A program made the position numbers and the translations under genes. The notes beneath the pieces are model-generated. The model was not told the origin of the DNA. It made no database searches and saw nothing but the letters and a program-made list of their open reading frames with translations. From Cyanobacterium sp. T60_A2020_053 (lineage in GTDB: Bacteria; Cyanobacteriota; Cyanobacteriia; Cyanobacteriales; Cyanobacteriaceae), in the NCBI GenBank assembly GCA_015272165.1, contig JACYMF010000065.1:1-55822 (forward strand): DNA of 55,822 nt, written 5' to 3'. Positions 35,458 through 46,034 of this stretch are shown here, in pieces (within the stretch, counting starts at the first letter, position 1; each line of letters starts with the position of its first letter).

Positions 35458-38400
35458 ATTATCAATAGTTATAGCAAAATTAGTATCTTTTTCCCAAGTA
35501 ATCTCGTATAACCAATTATCACTGGGATTGTTAAGTAAGCCTCGATAGTTTTCCCCATGCCAATAACTTTGATGTTGCCAAGCATAGTTAGGTAAAGAAA
35601 CTTTAGTTAAATTAACGTCATCTTGATGAAAACCATGCCAATTAATGCTAATGCCTTGCTGATAGAGACTGCCTAGGCTGGTAAGCAACATTTGCCAATC
35701 AGATTCATTTTTACGCAAACTCGGCAACCAAAGATAATCATTGGCTTGATTTTCAATAATTAATCTTGTCATTGCTAATAAAGTTGGTTTCGCACCGATT
35801 TCTAAAAAGATTTGATAGCCTTGTTGTTTTAATATTTCAATACTTTCTGCAAATCTAACAGGTTTAATGATATGTTGCACCCAATAATCAGGGGTGGTGA
35901 GGAGGGCGCCCTCCACCGTTGCGGTAACATTAGAAATAATATGATTATCAGCGGGATAGTAAGTAATTTCACTAGCAATTTTACGGAAATCTTCTAGTAT
36001 CGGTTGCATTAAAGAAGAATGAAAACCATGAGACACTTTCAAACGACGATATTTAATACTTGCTAAACTGGCTTTACTTTCTAATATCTCTAAATCTTCC
36101 AATAAACCAGACACCACAATATTATTATCACTATTAATGGCAGAGACTTCTAAAGCTAAATTTGTATGTTTAATTAATTCATTCACTTGAAGAATATTAG
36201 TGAATAAACATACCATGCCACCGTTTAGAGGTAATTGTTGCATTAACTTGCCACGGTGGGCAACTAATTTTAAAGCATCTTCTAAGCTAAAAACTCCGGC
36301 TAAAGTGGCAGCGACATATTCCCCGATACTATGCCCTATCATTAAGCTAGGTTTGATACCCCAAGATAGCCATAATTTCGCCAAAGCATATTCAATAACA
36401 AAAATAGCTGATTGAGTATAAATAGTTTGATTGAGTAAATCTTTTTTGTCTTCCTGAAAAATTACCTCTGTGAGAGGAATATCTAAATATTGTTTTAAAA
36501 CTTCACTACAATAATTGACAGTATCTCGAAAACTGGCGCAGGTTTGATATAATCCAGCGCCCATGCCGTGATATTGTGATCCTTGTCCTGTAAATAAAAA
36601 GACTATCTCTTTATTACTAATCGTCTGACTATTTTCAGGGATAGATAGATTACTTAAATTTTCTCGCAAATCAGCAATACTATTAGCTACCACTGACGCG
36701 CGCTGAGGAAAGGGAGTGCGCCCTTGTTGCGTGGTATAACAAATATTACCTATGTCATCATCGGTTTTTGTCTCTAAATAATCAAGATATTTTGTAACTA
36801 AGTCTTTTAAGGCTAATGGAGTTGTTGCTGACAATGTTAGCAAGTATGATTTATGAATATTTTCTCTAACCTCCCCCCTTTCAAGGAGAGAATCAGGAGG
36901 GTTATTTTCTTCATTCTCCCCTGTTACCTCTTGACTACTAAAATTAACATCTTGCCTTTTGTCTAAATCATTGCCTTTTGCCTCTTGCCTATTGCCTGAC
37001 AATATCATATCTCCTACAATAACATGGGCATTAGTGCCACCGAAACCAAAAGAACTAACACCTGCAAAACGAGGGGAATTAGAATGCCATTTAACCATTT
37101 CTGTAGCAATTTTTAAACGACTATCAGTTAAGTTAATATAAGGATTGAGACGAGAAAAATTAATAATCGGTGGTATGGTATTATGACGCAACATTAACAG
37201 CGTTTTAATTAACCCTGCTATGCCAGCCGCCGCTTCTAAATGCCCTATATTTGTTTTCGCGCTACCAATCCAACAAATATTCTCTTTTTCTGTCAATTTA
37301 TCTTCTTGTTTATCATCGCCCACAACATTCCCTTGCTTATCACTATCTAAAACATTCCCTTGATTTTTTTCTGTATTCCTATGAGAATTTTGGGAATGCA
37401 TCAAAACATCATCAGCAGGAATCACAGGAAATAAAGCACTTAAAGAATTAACTTCAATGGGATCACCTAAAGGCGTTCCCGTGCCATGAGTTTCGATATA
37501 ATTAATTTTATCAGGGGTAATAGAAGCGTTTTGCCATGCGGATTGAATAACCTGCTGTTGCGCTTTCCCCGAAGGCGCCGTTAAGCCATTACTGCGCCCA
37601 TCCTGATTAATGGCGCTACCATAAATTACTCCCCAAATATTATCTCCATCTTCTATGGCTTTTTCTACTGGTTTAAGGATAACCACCCCACAACCTTCAC
37701 CCCTAACATAACCGTCAGCATCTTCACTAAAGGTTTTACATCTACCATCTTCTGCCATCATTCCTGCTTTTTGGAAAGTTTCCGTTAATTCGGGTAACAA
37801 AATCAAATTAACTCCCCCCACGATAGCGGTATCACATTCACTATTTCTGAGGCTATTTACTGCTAAGTGTATGGCAACTAAAGATGATGAACAAGCGGTA
37901 TCGACACTTAATGAAGGACCTGTTAAATTAAAGCTATAAGAGATACGATTAGAAGCAATGGCGCTAGAGTTACTTGTGCCTGAATAAACATTTACTTCCC
38001 AACCGTGTTTCATTTGCAACTGCGCATAGTCTTGGCTACTGATACCAATAAATACCCCAGTTTTACTACCTGCAATTTTTTCTAAGCTGATATTGGCATC
38101 TTCTAAGGCTTCATAGGCTACCTCTAATAATAACCGTTGTTGCGGATCGATATTTTCTGCTTCTCTTGGTGATATGCCAAAAAATTGTGCATCAAATTTA
38201 TCATAATCTTCTATGTATCCCCCCCAACTTTCTGATGCTGGGTGCAGATAAGTTTTTTTAACAGCTAATTTTTGTTTTGATAACAAATCCCAATATTCAT
38301 CATGATTATTAGCATTAGGGAAGCGACAAGCTACCCCCACGATTGCCATTTGCTGACGGTGGAGGGCGCTGGTTTCTTTTTTTTCTTCTGTTAAAATAAC

Positions 38401-40443
38401 CTCACTTTTATTGCCTATTAAATAATTTGTTAAGCTCTCAATGTCAGGATAATCATAAGCGAGGGTGGGCGCTAATTTGACTTCTAAATAGTCTTCAAGG
38501 TCAGCAGTAAGTTGTACAGCTTGAACAGAATCAAGCCCATAATTTACAAAAGGCTGTCTGATATTGATTTGTTGCGGATTTATATTTAATCTTTTAGCAA
38601 GGTTATCTTTTAACCAATTTACAATATTTTTAAATTGTTTATTTTCTTGGTTTAGATGTTTTGAAAATTGCAAATTATCTTGTTGAAAATTATTTTTTCT
38701 GCTTAAACCTGAGGTTAAATTCCATTGATTAACTACGGCTAAGTTATCGGCGAGAAATTCTTGACGACAGGCATAGCGCGCGATTTTGCCGCTAGATGTT
38801 TTGGGAAGACTACCGGGGCGAATTAAAACGATACTATAAATTTGTAATTCGTGATTTTCAGCGATAGCTTGACGAATGCTATTAAATATTTCATTAGTTA
38901 GTTTTTCATCTTGATTAATTCTTTGTAAAAAAGTTCTTTTTACTTCAAATACAACTACTAATTCTTCTTGCTCATTTTTTTCGATGGCAAAACTAGCACC
39001 ACTTTCCGAGTTAATAGCTTCATGACAATTGCCAACGGTTTCCTCTATATCTTGGGGATAATGATTTCTACCTCTGATAATAATTAAATCTTTTAATCTT
39101 CCTGTAACAAATAATTCTCCATTACTAATAAAACCTAAATCACCAGTGCGCAAATAACCTTGATTTTCTCCATCTTCGGTTTTAGCAAAAAAGATATTTT
39201 GGGTTAATTCAGGTTTATGCCAGTAACCTTGAGTAACGCTTTTTCCTTTTAACCAAATTTCTCCAACAGTATTTTCAGCGCCCTCCAGCAGTGTATTAGG
39301 ATTGACAATGAGACAATCAAAATCAGTGGCAACTTTCCCACTACTTACTACTTGTTGACTATCCTCATCATCGGGGTTAAAACTAATGCGGTTATCTTGC
39401 AAAGCAGAAGCAGAAATTTTCTTAACAGTAGGAGATTGATGTTTATTACTACCAGAAACAATGAGGGTAGTTTCCGCCATGCCATAACAGGGATAAAAGG
39501 CTTGGGGATTAAAGCCACAATCGGCAAAATAATCACTAAATTTTGCTAAAGTTTCTGCCCTTACAGGCTCTGCACCGCTAAAAGCTACATTCCAGCTACT
39601 CAAATCTAAATCTTTTTTTTGCTTTGCTGTGACAGAATTAACGCACATTTCATAAGCAAAATTAGGACCTCCACTGGTATTTATTTTATACTTACTGATA
39701 GCGCGTAGCCAACGAATGGGGCGCTGGAGAAAGGTAACGGGGGGAAGCATGATGGCATTAAGACGAGAGTAAATTGGTTGTAAAATTCCACCAATTAAGC
39801 CCATATCATGATAGGGGGGAAGCCATGTGGCTACTCGACAATTAGCTTCATGCTCAAAAAAGTCTTTAATTAATTGAGAATTGTGAATCAAATTACCATG
39901 ACTAACGATAACCCCTTTGGGAGCGCCCGTCGAACCGCTAGTATATTGTAGGAAGGCAGTATCATCGGCGGTAATTTGTAGAGGTTGCCATGATTTTGCC
40001 AAGGATATAGGTATTATATCAGTAGGTATTACAATAATAGCATTATTTTTAGTTAATTTCTGCTCAATTTTATTTTTTACTGCTTCTGTGGTGAGGGCGA
40101 AGTGCGCTTGGGCATCATTGATAATGGTAGCCAAACGAGTATAAGAGCGATTGGCACGGGGAGGATAAGCAGGAGTGGCAATGACTCCAGCGTAAAGACA
40201 ACCGAGAAAGGCGCTGACAAATTCTAAGCCCGGTTGATATAGTAACAGCGCCCTTGCCCCTATAGCGTTATGCTCTTGCAGATAAGAAGCGATGGCTTTT
40301 GCCTGTTGGTCTAATTGCTGATATGTCAAGGAATTAGACTCTGTTTCACCATCTCCCAGAAATGTAAATACTACATGGTTGGGGTGCGAAATTGCACGTT
40401 CTTGCAGAAGATTGACGAAACTAGAGTATCTAACGTATCCCAT
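35455..40443 (-). CDS. truncated olefin synthase-type PKS (FAAL-ACP-KS-AT)
   Basis: A 1662-residue modular enzyme. Domains: fatty-acyl-AMP ligase (about 1-590; YTSGSTGAPKGV, WLPPYHDMGLIGG, YPCYGMAETTLIVSG, YLRTGDLGF), acyl carrier (about 610-690; NYGLDSVQAVQL), ketosynthase (about 700-1160; VDTACSSSLVAIHLA, ETHGTGTPLGDPIE, KTNIGHLEAAAGIAG) and acyltransferase (about 1260-1570; FTGQGSQYHGMG, GHSIGEYVAA). The layout matches the first half of cyanobacterial Ols, which elongates a fatty acid and decarboxylates it to a terminal alkene. The ketoreductase, second carrier, sulfotransferase and thioesterase are missing. The frame stops soon after the acyltransferase at a TAG made by a mobile-element end. 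Repeat-derived linkers interrupt the KS/AT region. Confidence 0.9.
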   Translation of the reverse strand: MGYVRYSSFVNLLQERAISHPNHVVFTFLGDGETESNSLTYQQLDQQAKAIASYLQEHNAIGARALLLYQPGLEFVSAFLGCLYAGVIATPAYPPRANRSYTRLATIINDAQAHFALTTEAVKNKIEQKLTKNNAIIVIPTDIIPISLAKSWQPLQITADDTAFLQYTSGSTGAPKGVIVSHGNLIHNSQLIKDFFEHEANCRVATWLPPYHDMGLIGGILQPIYSRLNAIMLPPVTFLQRPIRWLRAISKYKINTSGGPNFAYEMCVNSVTAKQKKDLDLSSWNVAFSGAEPVRAETLAKFSDYFADCGFNPQAFYPCYGMAETTLIVSGSNKHQSPTVKKISASALQDNRISFNPDDEDSQQVVSSGKVATDFDCLIVNPNTLLEGAENTVGEIWLKGKSVTQGYWHKPELTQNIFFAKTEDGENQGYLRTGDLGFISNGELFVTGRLKDLIIIRGRNHYPQDIEETVGNCHEAINSESGASFAIEKNEQEELVVVFEVKRTFLQRINQDEKLTNEIFNSIRQAIAENHELQIYSIVLIRPGSLPKTSSGKIARYACRQEFLADNLAVVNQWNLTSGLSRKNNFQQDNLQFSKHLNQENKQFKNIVNWLKDNLAKRLNINPQQINIRQPFVNYGLDSVQAVQLTADLEDYLEVKLAPTLAYDYPDIESLTNYLIGNKSEVILTEEKKETSALHRQQMAIVGVACRFPNANNHDEYWDLLSKQKLAVKKTYLHPASESWGGYIEDYDKFDAQFFGISPREAENIDPQQRLLLEVAYEALEDANISLEKIAGSKTGVFIGISSQDYAQLQMKHGWEVNVYSGTSNSSAIASNRISYSFNLTGPSLSVDTACSSSLVAIHLAVNSLRNSECDTAIVGGVNLILLPELTETFQKAGMMAEDGRCKTFSEDADGYVRGEGCGVVILKPVEKAIEDGDNIWGVIYGSAINQDGRSNGLTAPSGKAQQQVIQSAWQNASITPDKINYIETHGTGTPLGDPIEVNSLSALFPVIPADDVLMHSQNSHRNTEKNQGNVLDSDKQGNVVGDDKQEDKLTEKENICWIGSAKTNIGHLEAAAGIAGLIKTLLMLRHNTIPPIINFSRLNPYINLTDSRLKIATEMVKWHSNSPRFAGVSSFGFGGTNAHVIVGDMILSGNRQEAKGNDLDKRQDVNFSSQEVTGENEENNPPDSLLERGEVRENIHKSYLLTLSATTPLALKDLVTKYLDYLETKTDDDIGNICYTTQQGRTPFPQRASVVANSIADLRENLSNLSIPENSQTISNKEIVFLFTGQGSQYHGMGAGLYQTCASFRDTVNYCSEVLKQYLDIPLTEVIFQEDKKDLLNQTIYTQSAIFVIEYALAKLWLSWGIKPSLMIGHSIGEYVAATLAGVFSLEDALKLVAHRGKLMQQLPLNGGMVCLFTNILQVNELIKHTNLALEVSAINSDNNIVVSGLLEDLEILESKASLASIKYRRLKVSHGFHSSLMQPILEDFRKIASEITYYPADNHIISNVTATVEGALLTTPDYWVQHIIKPVRFAESIEILKQQGYQIFLEIGAKPTLLAMTRLIIENQANDYLWLPSLRKNESDWQMLLTSLGSLYQQGISINWHGFHQDDVNLTKVSLPNYAWQHQSYWHGENYRGLLNNPSDNWLYEITWEKDTNFAITIDN

Positions 40444-40633
40444 GTATATCGAAATTATTAAGTGTTTGTATAATTATGTAACAATCTTTTACAATTCACA
40501 ATGGTGAATTTATAGATCATACCATATTCGGTGGAGGGCGCTGGTTTGGAAGCAGGGGAAGCAGAGGGGGAAGGGGAGAAAGGGAGATTTTAGGTAATGG
40601 GTAGTGAGAAAATAATTAATTATCAATTATTAA

Positions 40634-41377
40634 TTACATTACCATACCGCCATCAACGTTAAACACTTGCCCTGTGATGTAATCAGCGCCCTCCGACGCA
40701 CAAAGAAAAAGAATCATAGAAGCAACTTCTTCTGGTTTACCATAGCGCCCGAGGGGAATCATTTTCAAGATTTCTTCTGCTTGTAATCCACTTGTCATAT
40801 CAGTTTCAATAAAACCGGGCGCTACAGCATTGACAGTAACTCCACGAGGTGCAAATTCTTTAGCGAGGGTTTTGGTTAAACCAATCACTCCGGCTTTAGC
40901 GGCGCTATAATTGGCTTGTCCGGGATTCCCCATTTGCCCTGCTACTGACGATATATTAATAATTTTACCGCTTCTCTGCTTTAACATAGTTTTACTCACG
41001 GCTTTACAACAGAGAAAAACCCCCGTCAAGTTTAAATCAATTACCTTTTGCCAGTCTTCCAACTTCATGCGCAATAGTAAAGTATCCCTCGTAATTCCTG
41101 CATTATTGATCAATATATCAATTTTGCCCCATGTTTTGATAGTTTCTTTGATTAAATTATCCACCGCTTCCCCTTGGGAAACATCAGCTTGGATGGCAAT
41201 AGCTTCTCCCCCAGCTTCAGTGATTTCTTTGACTACTGCTTCTGCTGACTGACTATTACTAGCATAGTTTACCACTACTTTTGCCCCTTCTTCTGCTAGG
41301 GCAAGGGCGCTGGCTTTCCCAATACCTCTTGATGCCCCTGTAATTATCGCTACTTGACCTTTTAATCTCTTTTCCAT
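40634..41377 (-). CDS. fabG: 3-oxoacyl-ACP reductase
   Basis: NADPH-dependent short-chain dehydrogenase of fatty-acid elongation. Its 247 residues have the TGASRGIGKA nucleotide loop, NNAG strand (INNAGITRDTLLLRMK), catalytic Ser in NISSVAGQMG, the YSAAK Tyr/Lys pair and the terminal ADYITGQVFNVDGGMVM. The ATG at 41377 (MEKRLKGQVAIITG) fits the family; the frame extends eight codons upstream. It is 190 bp upstream of the PKS gene on the same strand and may be co-transcribed with it. FabG-like activity could in principle serve either pathway, but the sequence is that of the housekeeping enzyme. Confidence 0.95.
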   Translation of the reverse strand: MEKRLKGQVAIITGASRGIGKASALALAEEGAKVVVNYASNSQSAEAVVKEITEAGGEAIAIQADVSQGEAVDNLIKETIKTWGKIDILINNAGITRDTLLLRMKLEDWQKVIDLNLTGVFLCCKAVSKTMLKQRSGKIINISSVAGQMGNPGQANYSAAKAGVIGLTKTLAKEFAPRGVTVNAVAPGFIETDMTSGLQAEEILKMIPLGRYGKPEEVASMILFLCASEGADYITGQVFNVDGGMVM

Positions 41378-41472
41378 GTCTTTGTATCTTTCATACTGCA
41401 TGGATTAGTTTATCTTAAATTACTCATTTATCAACGGAAATACTGTGAAAAAATATTATCTTTTGGAGATGT

Positions 41473-43374
41473 CTAATAAGTTAATGATAAAAAAGATTCA
41501 AAAAACTTCCCATAACGGGTAGCATCTAAATCTATAATAAATAACCTGTGACGGCAACGAGTAATGGCAGTATAAATTAATTCATCAGTCATAAAACGAT
41601 CATCTTTTGATTCTTTTTCAATTAATAAAAATAAAGTATCAACTTCCCAACCTTTAAAACTGTGAATTGTTGAGAATTTAGTGTTACCACTATTCATCCA
41701 AAAGTTGTATTTTTTATTTTTTCTTATTTGTTCAATAACAATTTTTAATTGATTTTTATTACTATTTGCTAAATTTTTATACATTTCTTGAGTTTCAAAC
41801 ATGGTAGTTGTCTTTAGTTTTTGATTATTTCTAAAATAGTAATCTATGGCTCTTAAAACTTCAACTTTTGAGCCTTGAATACAAATATCATTAGGATGGA
41901 TATTATGTTTATCTACCTGTTTTTTTATCAAATTAACTATCTCTTCGATGGAGAATGTAAACATAGAAATATACTCAATATGTTCTTGGGAAGAAAATAA
42001 ATTATTGTCAGTAACTTCGACTTTCTCGATTTCATATTTATTCACAAAAAATTCCTGTTGAAAATTACTCGCTAAACTAGCAATATTTGATGGTAAACGA
42101 AAAGACTGTTTTAATAAATTCCAAGCACCTCCGATTCCTGTATAAGGTTTTTTATCTTCTTCCATTTTTCTTTCATAAACATTTTGTTTTTCATCTCCAA
42201 AAACTACATACTCTCCGTTTTCTTGTAAATAAATCTTTTTTATTATTTCTACCCATTCTTTTTTATAATCTTGAATTTCATCTATAAAAATTACAGGATA
42301 TTGATTAATTTTCTTTATATTTTTATTAAATAAATCAACATTACTATAATAATTCGTTTCAAAATATTTTGAGCGACTTTCACTATCCCAATTATCAAAA
42401 TCATCAGGAATTTCTATTTTTATCCCTAAGTTATTTAATTCTTGAGTAATAAAATCATGGTAATTGGTAATATAAAAATTGCCCCAATTAAAATCTTCCC
42501 TCACTTCACTAATTCGATCATGGATATAATTTTTAAGAGTAATATTGTATGTAAGTATGATTATTTTTGGTTGATGAAAATAGTCATTTTCTATTCTTTT
42601 TAAAGCATTTACTGCCCTTTTAGCTAATACACAAGTTTTGCCAGAACCAGCAGCGCCCTTCGCCTTTTGCTGACCACTTTTGCTAATGATTAATTCTTGT
42701 TGTTTAGGGCTATAATTTAATTCTTTTCCTTCTTCTTTTGTATGATAGGGGGGTTGTAAATGACGTTTAAAATTGTTATATAATTCCTCGTCAAAATATT
42801 TTGATTTACGACTGAAATAATATTTGTAAAATATATTATTAAAATTTTGTTTTGTTAAAGAATCATGACCTAAAATTATTTGATGATTTAAAAATTTTAA
42901 ATATCCTTTTTCTTCTTGGAAGTTAGCGGTTAAAAAATCATTGATCTCTGCTTCATTTGCACAGTGAAAATAGACGGCACAAGTTACAATTGCCCAATAT
43001 TTTGGCTCTCTGATATTTTTTTCTAATAAATTCTCAATATGTAAGTCATAAAGGTTTTGTTTATAGGCTAAAGCCTGATCAATAGGTGATTTTATACCGT
43101 GCCAATCATGCCCATTTTGAGTGACTTCCCATTGTTTTTTGTGATTAAGTCTATAGTGTTTTAAATGCCAATCTTTAACCTCAATAATTATCACTCCTGA
43201 ATTTTTCCTCATCAAAACAATATCAGGGCGATCGCCATTAAGAAAAGGTTGAAAATAGATTTCATAGGAATCATCAAAATTATCAACCAAAAAATTGATT
43301 AAATGTAATTCTCCTTCCGTTGGTTTTTGACGAAGATTAGGGAATTGTTCTAAAGAAGGAAATAATTGTGCCAT
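41473..43374 (-). CDS. NERD nuclease-UvrD-type helicase
   Basis: A 633-residue fusion. The N-terminal NERD nuclease-like domain (about 10-180) has catalytic-type residues in GDRPDIVLMRKNSG and IIEVKDWHL. The C-terminal superfamily 1 helicase (about 220-630) has Walker A GAAGSGKTCVLAKRA, DEAD-type box VIFIDEIQDYKKEW, motif IV-like SFRLPSNIASLA, motif V FSTIHSFKGWEVDTLFLL and motif VI IYTAITRCRHRLFII. Such proteins are frequent in accessory and defence islands, and several helicase-nuclease fusions act against phages; no role is established for this one. AT-rich codon use sets it apart from the neighbouring fabG. Its TAG stop lies in GGAGATGTCTA, identical to a family C end. Confidence 0.85.
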   Translation of the reverse strand: MAQLFPSLEQFPNLRQKPTEGELHLINFLVDNFDDSYEIYFQPFLNGDRPDIVLMRKNSGVIIIEVKDWHLKHYRLNHKKQWEVTQNGHDWHGIKSPIDQALAYKQNLYDLHIENLLEKNIREPKYWAIVTCAVYFHCANEAEINDFLTANFQEEKGYLKFLNHQIILGHDSLTKQNFNNIFYKYYFSRKSKYFDEELYNNFKRHLQPPYHTKEEGKELNYSPKQQELIISKSGQQKAKGAAGSGKTCVLAKRAVNALKRIENDYFHQPKIIILTYNITLKNYIHDRISEVREDFNWGNFYITNYHDFITQELNNLGIKIEIPDDFDNWDSESRSKYFETNYYSNVDLFNKNIKKINQYPVIFIDEIQDYKKEWVEIIKKIYLQENGEYVVFGDEKQNVYERKMEEDKKPYTGIGGAWNLLKQSFRLPSNIASLASNFQQEFFVNKYEIEKVEVTDNNLFSSQEHIEYISMFTFSIEEIVNLIKKQVDKHNIHPNDICIQGSKVEVLRAIDYYFRNNQKLKTTTMFETQEMYKNLANSNKNQLKIVIEQIRKNKKYNFWMNSGNTKFSTIHSFKGWEVDTLFLLIEKESKDDRFMTDELIYTAITRCRHRLFIIDLDATRYGKFFESFLSLTY

Positions 43375-43577
43375 AGTTTTATCAGACTCAAGGTTTCTAT
43401 TTACATATCAGAAAAGATGAGCAAAAATATGCAGAATTGAATTAACTTACTTACAGCAGTTTTCATTTCCTTAAACCACACTTTGGATTATTACAAATAC
43501 TATCTTTGCGTCTTTGCGCATCGAGGCGAGACACAAAAAACGTGGTTTATTCATTTGAAATGCGCTGTAAACAAACT

Positions 43578-45839
43578 TTACTGATCAATTTTCAATTTTC
43601 TTAACCGTAGCGCGTTTGTCACTACTGATACAGAACTAAAAGCCATAGCGCCCCCCGCCATCATCGGATTTAGTAGTAAACCAAAGAAAGGATAAAACAC
43701 TCCAGCCGCCACGGGAATACCAATAACGTTATAAATATAAGCGAAAAAGAGATTTTGTTTAATATTATTCATGGTTGCTTTACTGAGGCGAAGGGCGCTG
43801 GAAATAGTACGCAAATCCCCCGAAATTAAAGTAATATCACTAGAAGCAATGGCAACATCTGTACCAGTGCCAATGGCAAAACCCACATCCGCTTGAGCTA
43901 AAGCCGGAGCATCATTGATGCCATCGCCCACCATCCCGACGAGATGCCTCGTTTGTGCCTGTATTTCCTTAATTTTGTCAGTTTTGTCCGCCGGGCGCAC
44001 TCCAGCGTAAAAACGTCTTATACCCACTTCAGAGGCGATCTTTTCGGCGGTTTGATAATTGTCACCGGTTAACATGATGACTTCTAAACCTTGTTTTTGT
44101 AACTGTTTTACCGCTTCGAGAGATGTGGGTTTGAGAGCATCAGACAGCGCCCCTAACCCCTCAATTTCATTGTCAATGGCAATCCAAGCGTTAGTTTTGC
44201 TAAACACATCCGCAGGGCAAATTTTCTCTAAAGCAGTGGTATTAATACCCAATTCATTGAACCATTTTTGCGTACCAATATGAACTAATTTACCGTCAAC
44301 ATTACCTTTTACCCCACAACCCGACACCGATTCAAAATTACTTACCGTGGCAGTGGGTTTAATTTCCTGTTGTTGGGCATAATCAACCATAGCTTGTGCC
44401 AAAGGATGTTCTGAATTTTGTTCTAAACTAGCCATTAATCTTAAAACCTCGGCTTCGTGCGCTGTGCCTTTTACCGTGATAAAATTCGTTACCACTGGCT
44501 TCCCTACCGTTAAAGTGCCAGTTTTATCTAAAACAATAGTTTTGAGACGATGTGCCAACTCCAAACTATCAGCGCCCTTCACCAAAATACCATGACTAGC
44601 CCCTAATCCAGTACCCACCATAATTGATGTGGGAGTAGCTAACCCTAAAGCGCAAGGACAAGCGATAATTAAAACAGTCACCGAAGCCACTAAAGCAAGG
44701 GTAAAATTATTGCCGATTAACCACCACCCAAGGAAAGTAATTAAAGCGATAACCATCACTACTGGTACAAACCAACTGGTAATTTGATCCGCTAATTTTT
44801 GGATGGGCGCTTTGCTACCCTGCGCCTGTTTCACCAACTCCACAATTTGTGCCAATACCGTATCTTTACCAACTCTCGTGGCGCGAAATTGAAAACTACC
44901 TCTTTGATTAATAGTCGCACCGATTACCTCATCACCAATGCCACGTTTGACAGGTTCAGATTCTCCCGTCACCATACTTTCATCAAGGGAAGATTCCCCG
45001 TCAATAATTACCCCATCCACAGGGATTTTTTCACCCGGGCGCACGACAATAATATCATCCACCATTACCTCTTCCATGGGAATATCTTGAGGTTGCCCAT
45101 TTTTGATAACTCTAGCGGTTTTTGCTCCTAACTGTAGTAATTTGGTGATAGCTTCTGATGTTTGACGCTTGGCGCGATGTTCTAGTAAACGCCCCAACAG
45201 TAGTAAAGTGATGATAACTGAAGCAGTTTCATAGTAAACCATGCCATCAAAACCTTCTACATTTGCCACCAGTTGAGGGAAAAAAGTAATTACAATTGAA
45301 TAAAAGTAAGCAGCGCCCGTCCCCAAAGATACTAAAGTGTCCATAGTAGCACTACCATGGCGCAAGGAATTAAGCGCCCCTCGCCAAAAGGATCGCCCTG
45401 ACCAAAATAACACGGGGGTAGTTAAAATTAATTGTAAAATAGGATGATGTGACCACATGGGAATAAACGGAATATTTAAACCCGTCATCATCGGTAAGGA
45501 AGTGATGATCAAAAAACTGCTGATGAGGGCGCCAAACTGAAAACGTCTTAACAATGCCTTTTCTTCCCGTTTACTTTCCCTCGCTTCATCTTCAGGGTTT
45601 AACCCTTCTGGTGGTAATACAAAAGCATGATAACCAGCGCCCTTCACCGCATCAATAATGGCTTGATGGGTGGTTTTTTGGGGATTATAAGTCACCGTAG
45701 CTTCAGCCATAGCAAAATTAACTAGAGATTCTTCTACCCCATTAACTTTACCGATGGCATTTTGAATACTATTAGCGCATCCTGCACAACTCATGCCTTT
45801 TAATTTGAATCGTTCTTTTTCTAGTATTTTTTGTGCCAT
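43578..45839 (-). CDS. pacS: Cu+-transporting P1B-type ATPase
   Basis: A 753-residue copper-exporting ATPase. One N-terminal HMA domain (about 8-75; metal site GMSCAGC), eight membrane spans with the transport CPC in [15 protein letters not shown], actuator TGES ([10 protein letters not shown]), phosphorylation loop [13 protein letters not shown] motif (SEHPLAQAM), and the hinge [20 protein letters not shown]. Class IB-1 residues in the last spans ([30 protein letters not shown]) agree with Cu+. Cyanobacteria have two, CtaA (plasma membrane) and PacS (thylakoid, supplying plastocyanin and cytochrome oxidase). Length and N-terminus favour PacS, but the pair is hard to separate. No CopZ/Atx1 gene is adjacent. 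Confidence 0.9.
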   Translation of the reverse strand: MAQKILEKERFKLKGMSCAGCANSIQNAIGKVNGVEESLVNFAMAEATVTYNPQKTTHQAIIDAVKGAGYHAFVLPPEGLNPEDEARESKREEKALLRRFQFGALISSFLIITSLPMMTGLNIPFIPMWSHHPILQLILTTPVLFWSGRSFWRGALNSLRHGSATMDTLVSLGTGAAYFYSIVITFFPQLVANVEGFDGMVYYETASVIITLLLLGRLLEHRAKRQTSEAITKLLQLGAKTARVIKNGQPQDIPMEEVMVDDIIVVRPGEKIPVDGVIIDGESSLDESMVTGESEPVKRGIGDEVIGATINQRGSFQFRATRVGKDTVLAQIVELVKQAQGSKAPIQKLADQITSWFVPVVMVIALITFLGWWLIGNNFTLALVASVTVLIIACPCALGLATPTSIMVGTGLGASHGILVKGADSLELAHRLKTIVLDKTGTLTVGKPVVTNFITVKGTAHEAEVLRLMASLEQNSEHPLAQAMVDYAQQQEIKPTATVSNFESVSGCGVKGNVDGKLVHIGTQKWFNELGINTTALEKICPADVFSKTNAWIAIDNEIEGLGALSDALKPTSLEAVKQLQKQGLEVIMLTGDNYQTAEKIASEVGIRRFYAGVRPADKTDKIKEIQAQTRHLVGMVGDGINDAPALAQADVGFAIGTGTDVAIASSDITLISGDLRTISSALRLSKATMNNIKQNLFFAYIYNVIGIPVAAGVFYPFFGLLLNPMMAGGAMAFSSVSVVTNALRLRKLKIDQ

Positions 45840-45881
45840 GACTAATTCATTAAATTGATAATTGATAATTGATAGTTAATC

Positions 45882-45930
45882 ATTCATAATTCATAATTCA
45901 TAATTCATAATTCATAATTCATAATTTATC
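45882..45930. repeat. heptanucleotide run (ATTCATA)n
   Basis: About seven copies of ATTCATA just upstream of the copper ATPase gene. Similar runs lie near 3449, 7208, 20706 and 31746. They are typical short tandem repeats of cyanobacteria and vary in copy number. Confidence 0.7.
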
Positions 45931-46034
45931 ACTCTCACCATTGCAATTTTTCACCAACGCCCAAAAAATAATGGACAATTTAACGGGAATAATGAACAAT
46001 AAACAATGTTATTAATAACCAAGAGGAATGCTTG

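Noticed and set aside
40911-41252. Open frame of 113 codons opposite fabG
   Set aside because: It is the antisense shadow of the well-conserved fabG frame.
40634-41377. fabG as the missing ketoreductase of the PKS
   Set aside because: It has the full housekeeping FabG sequence and length; adjacency alone does not support a trans-acting role.
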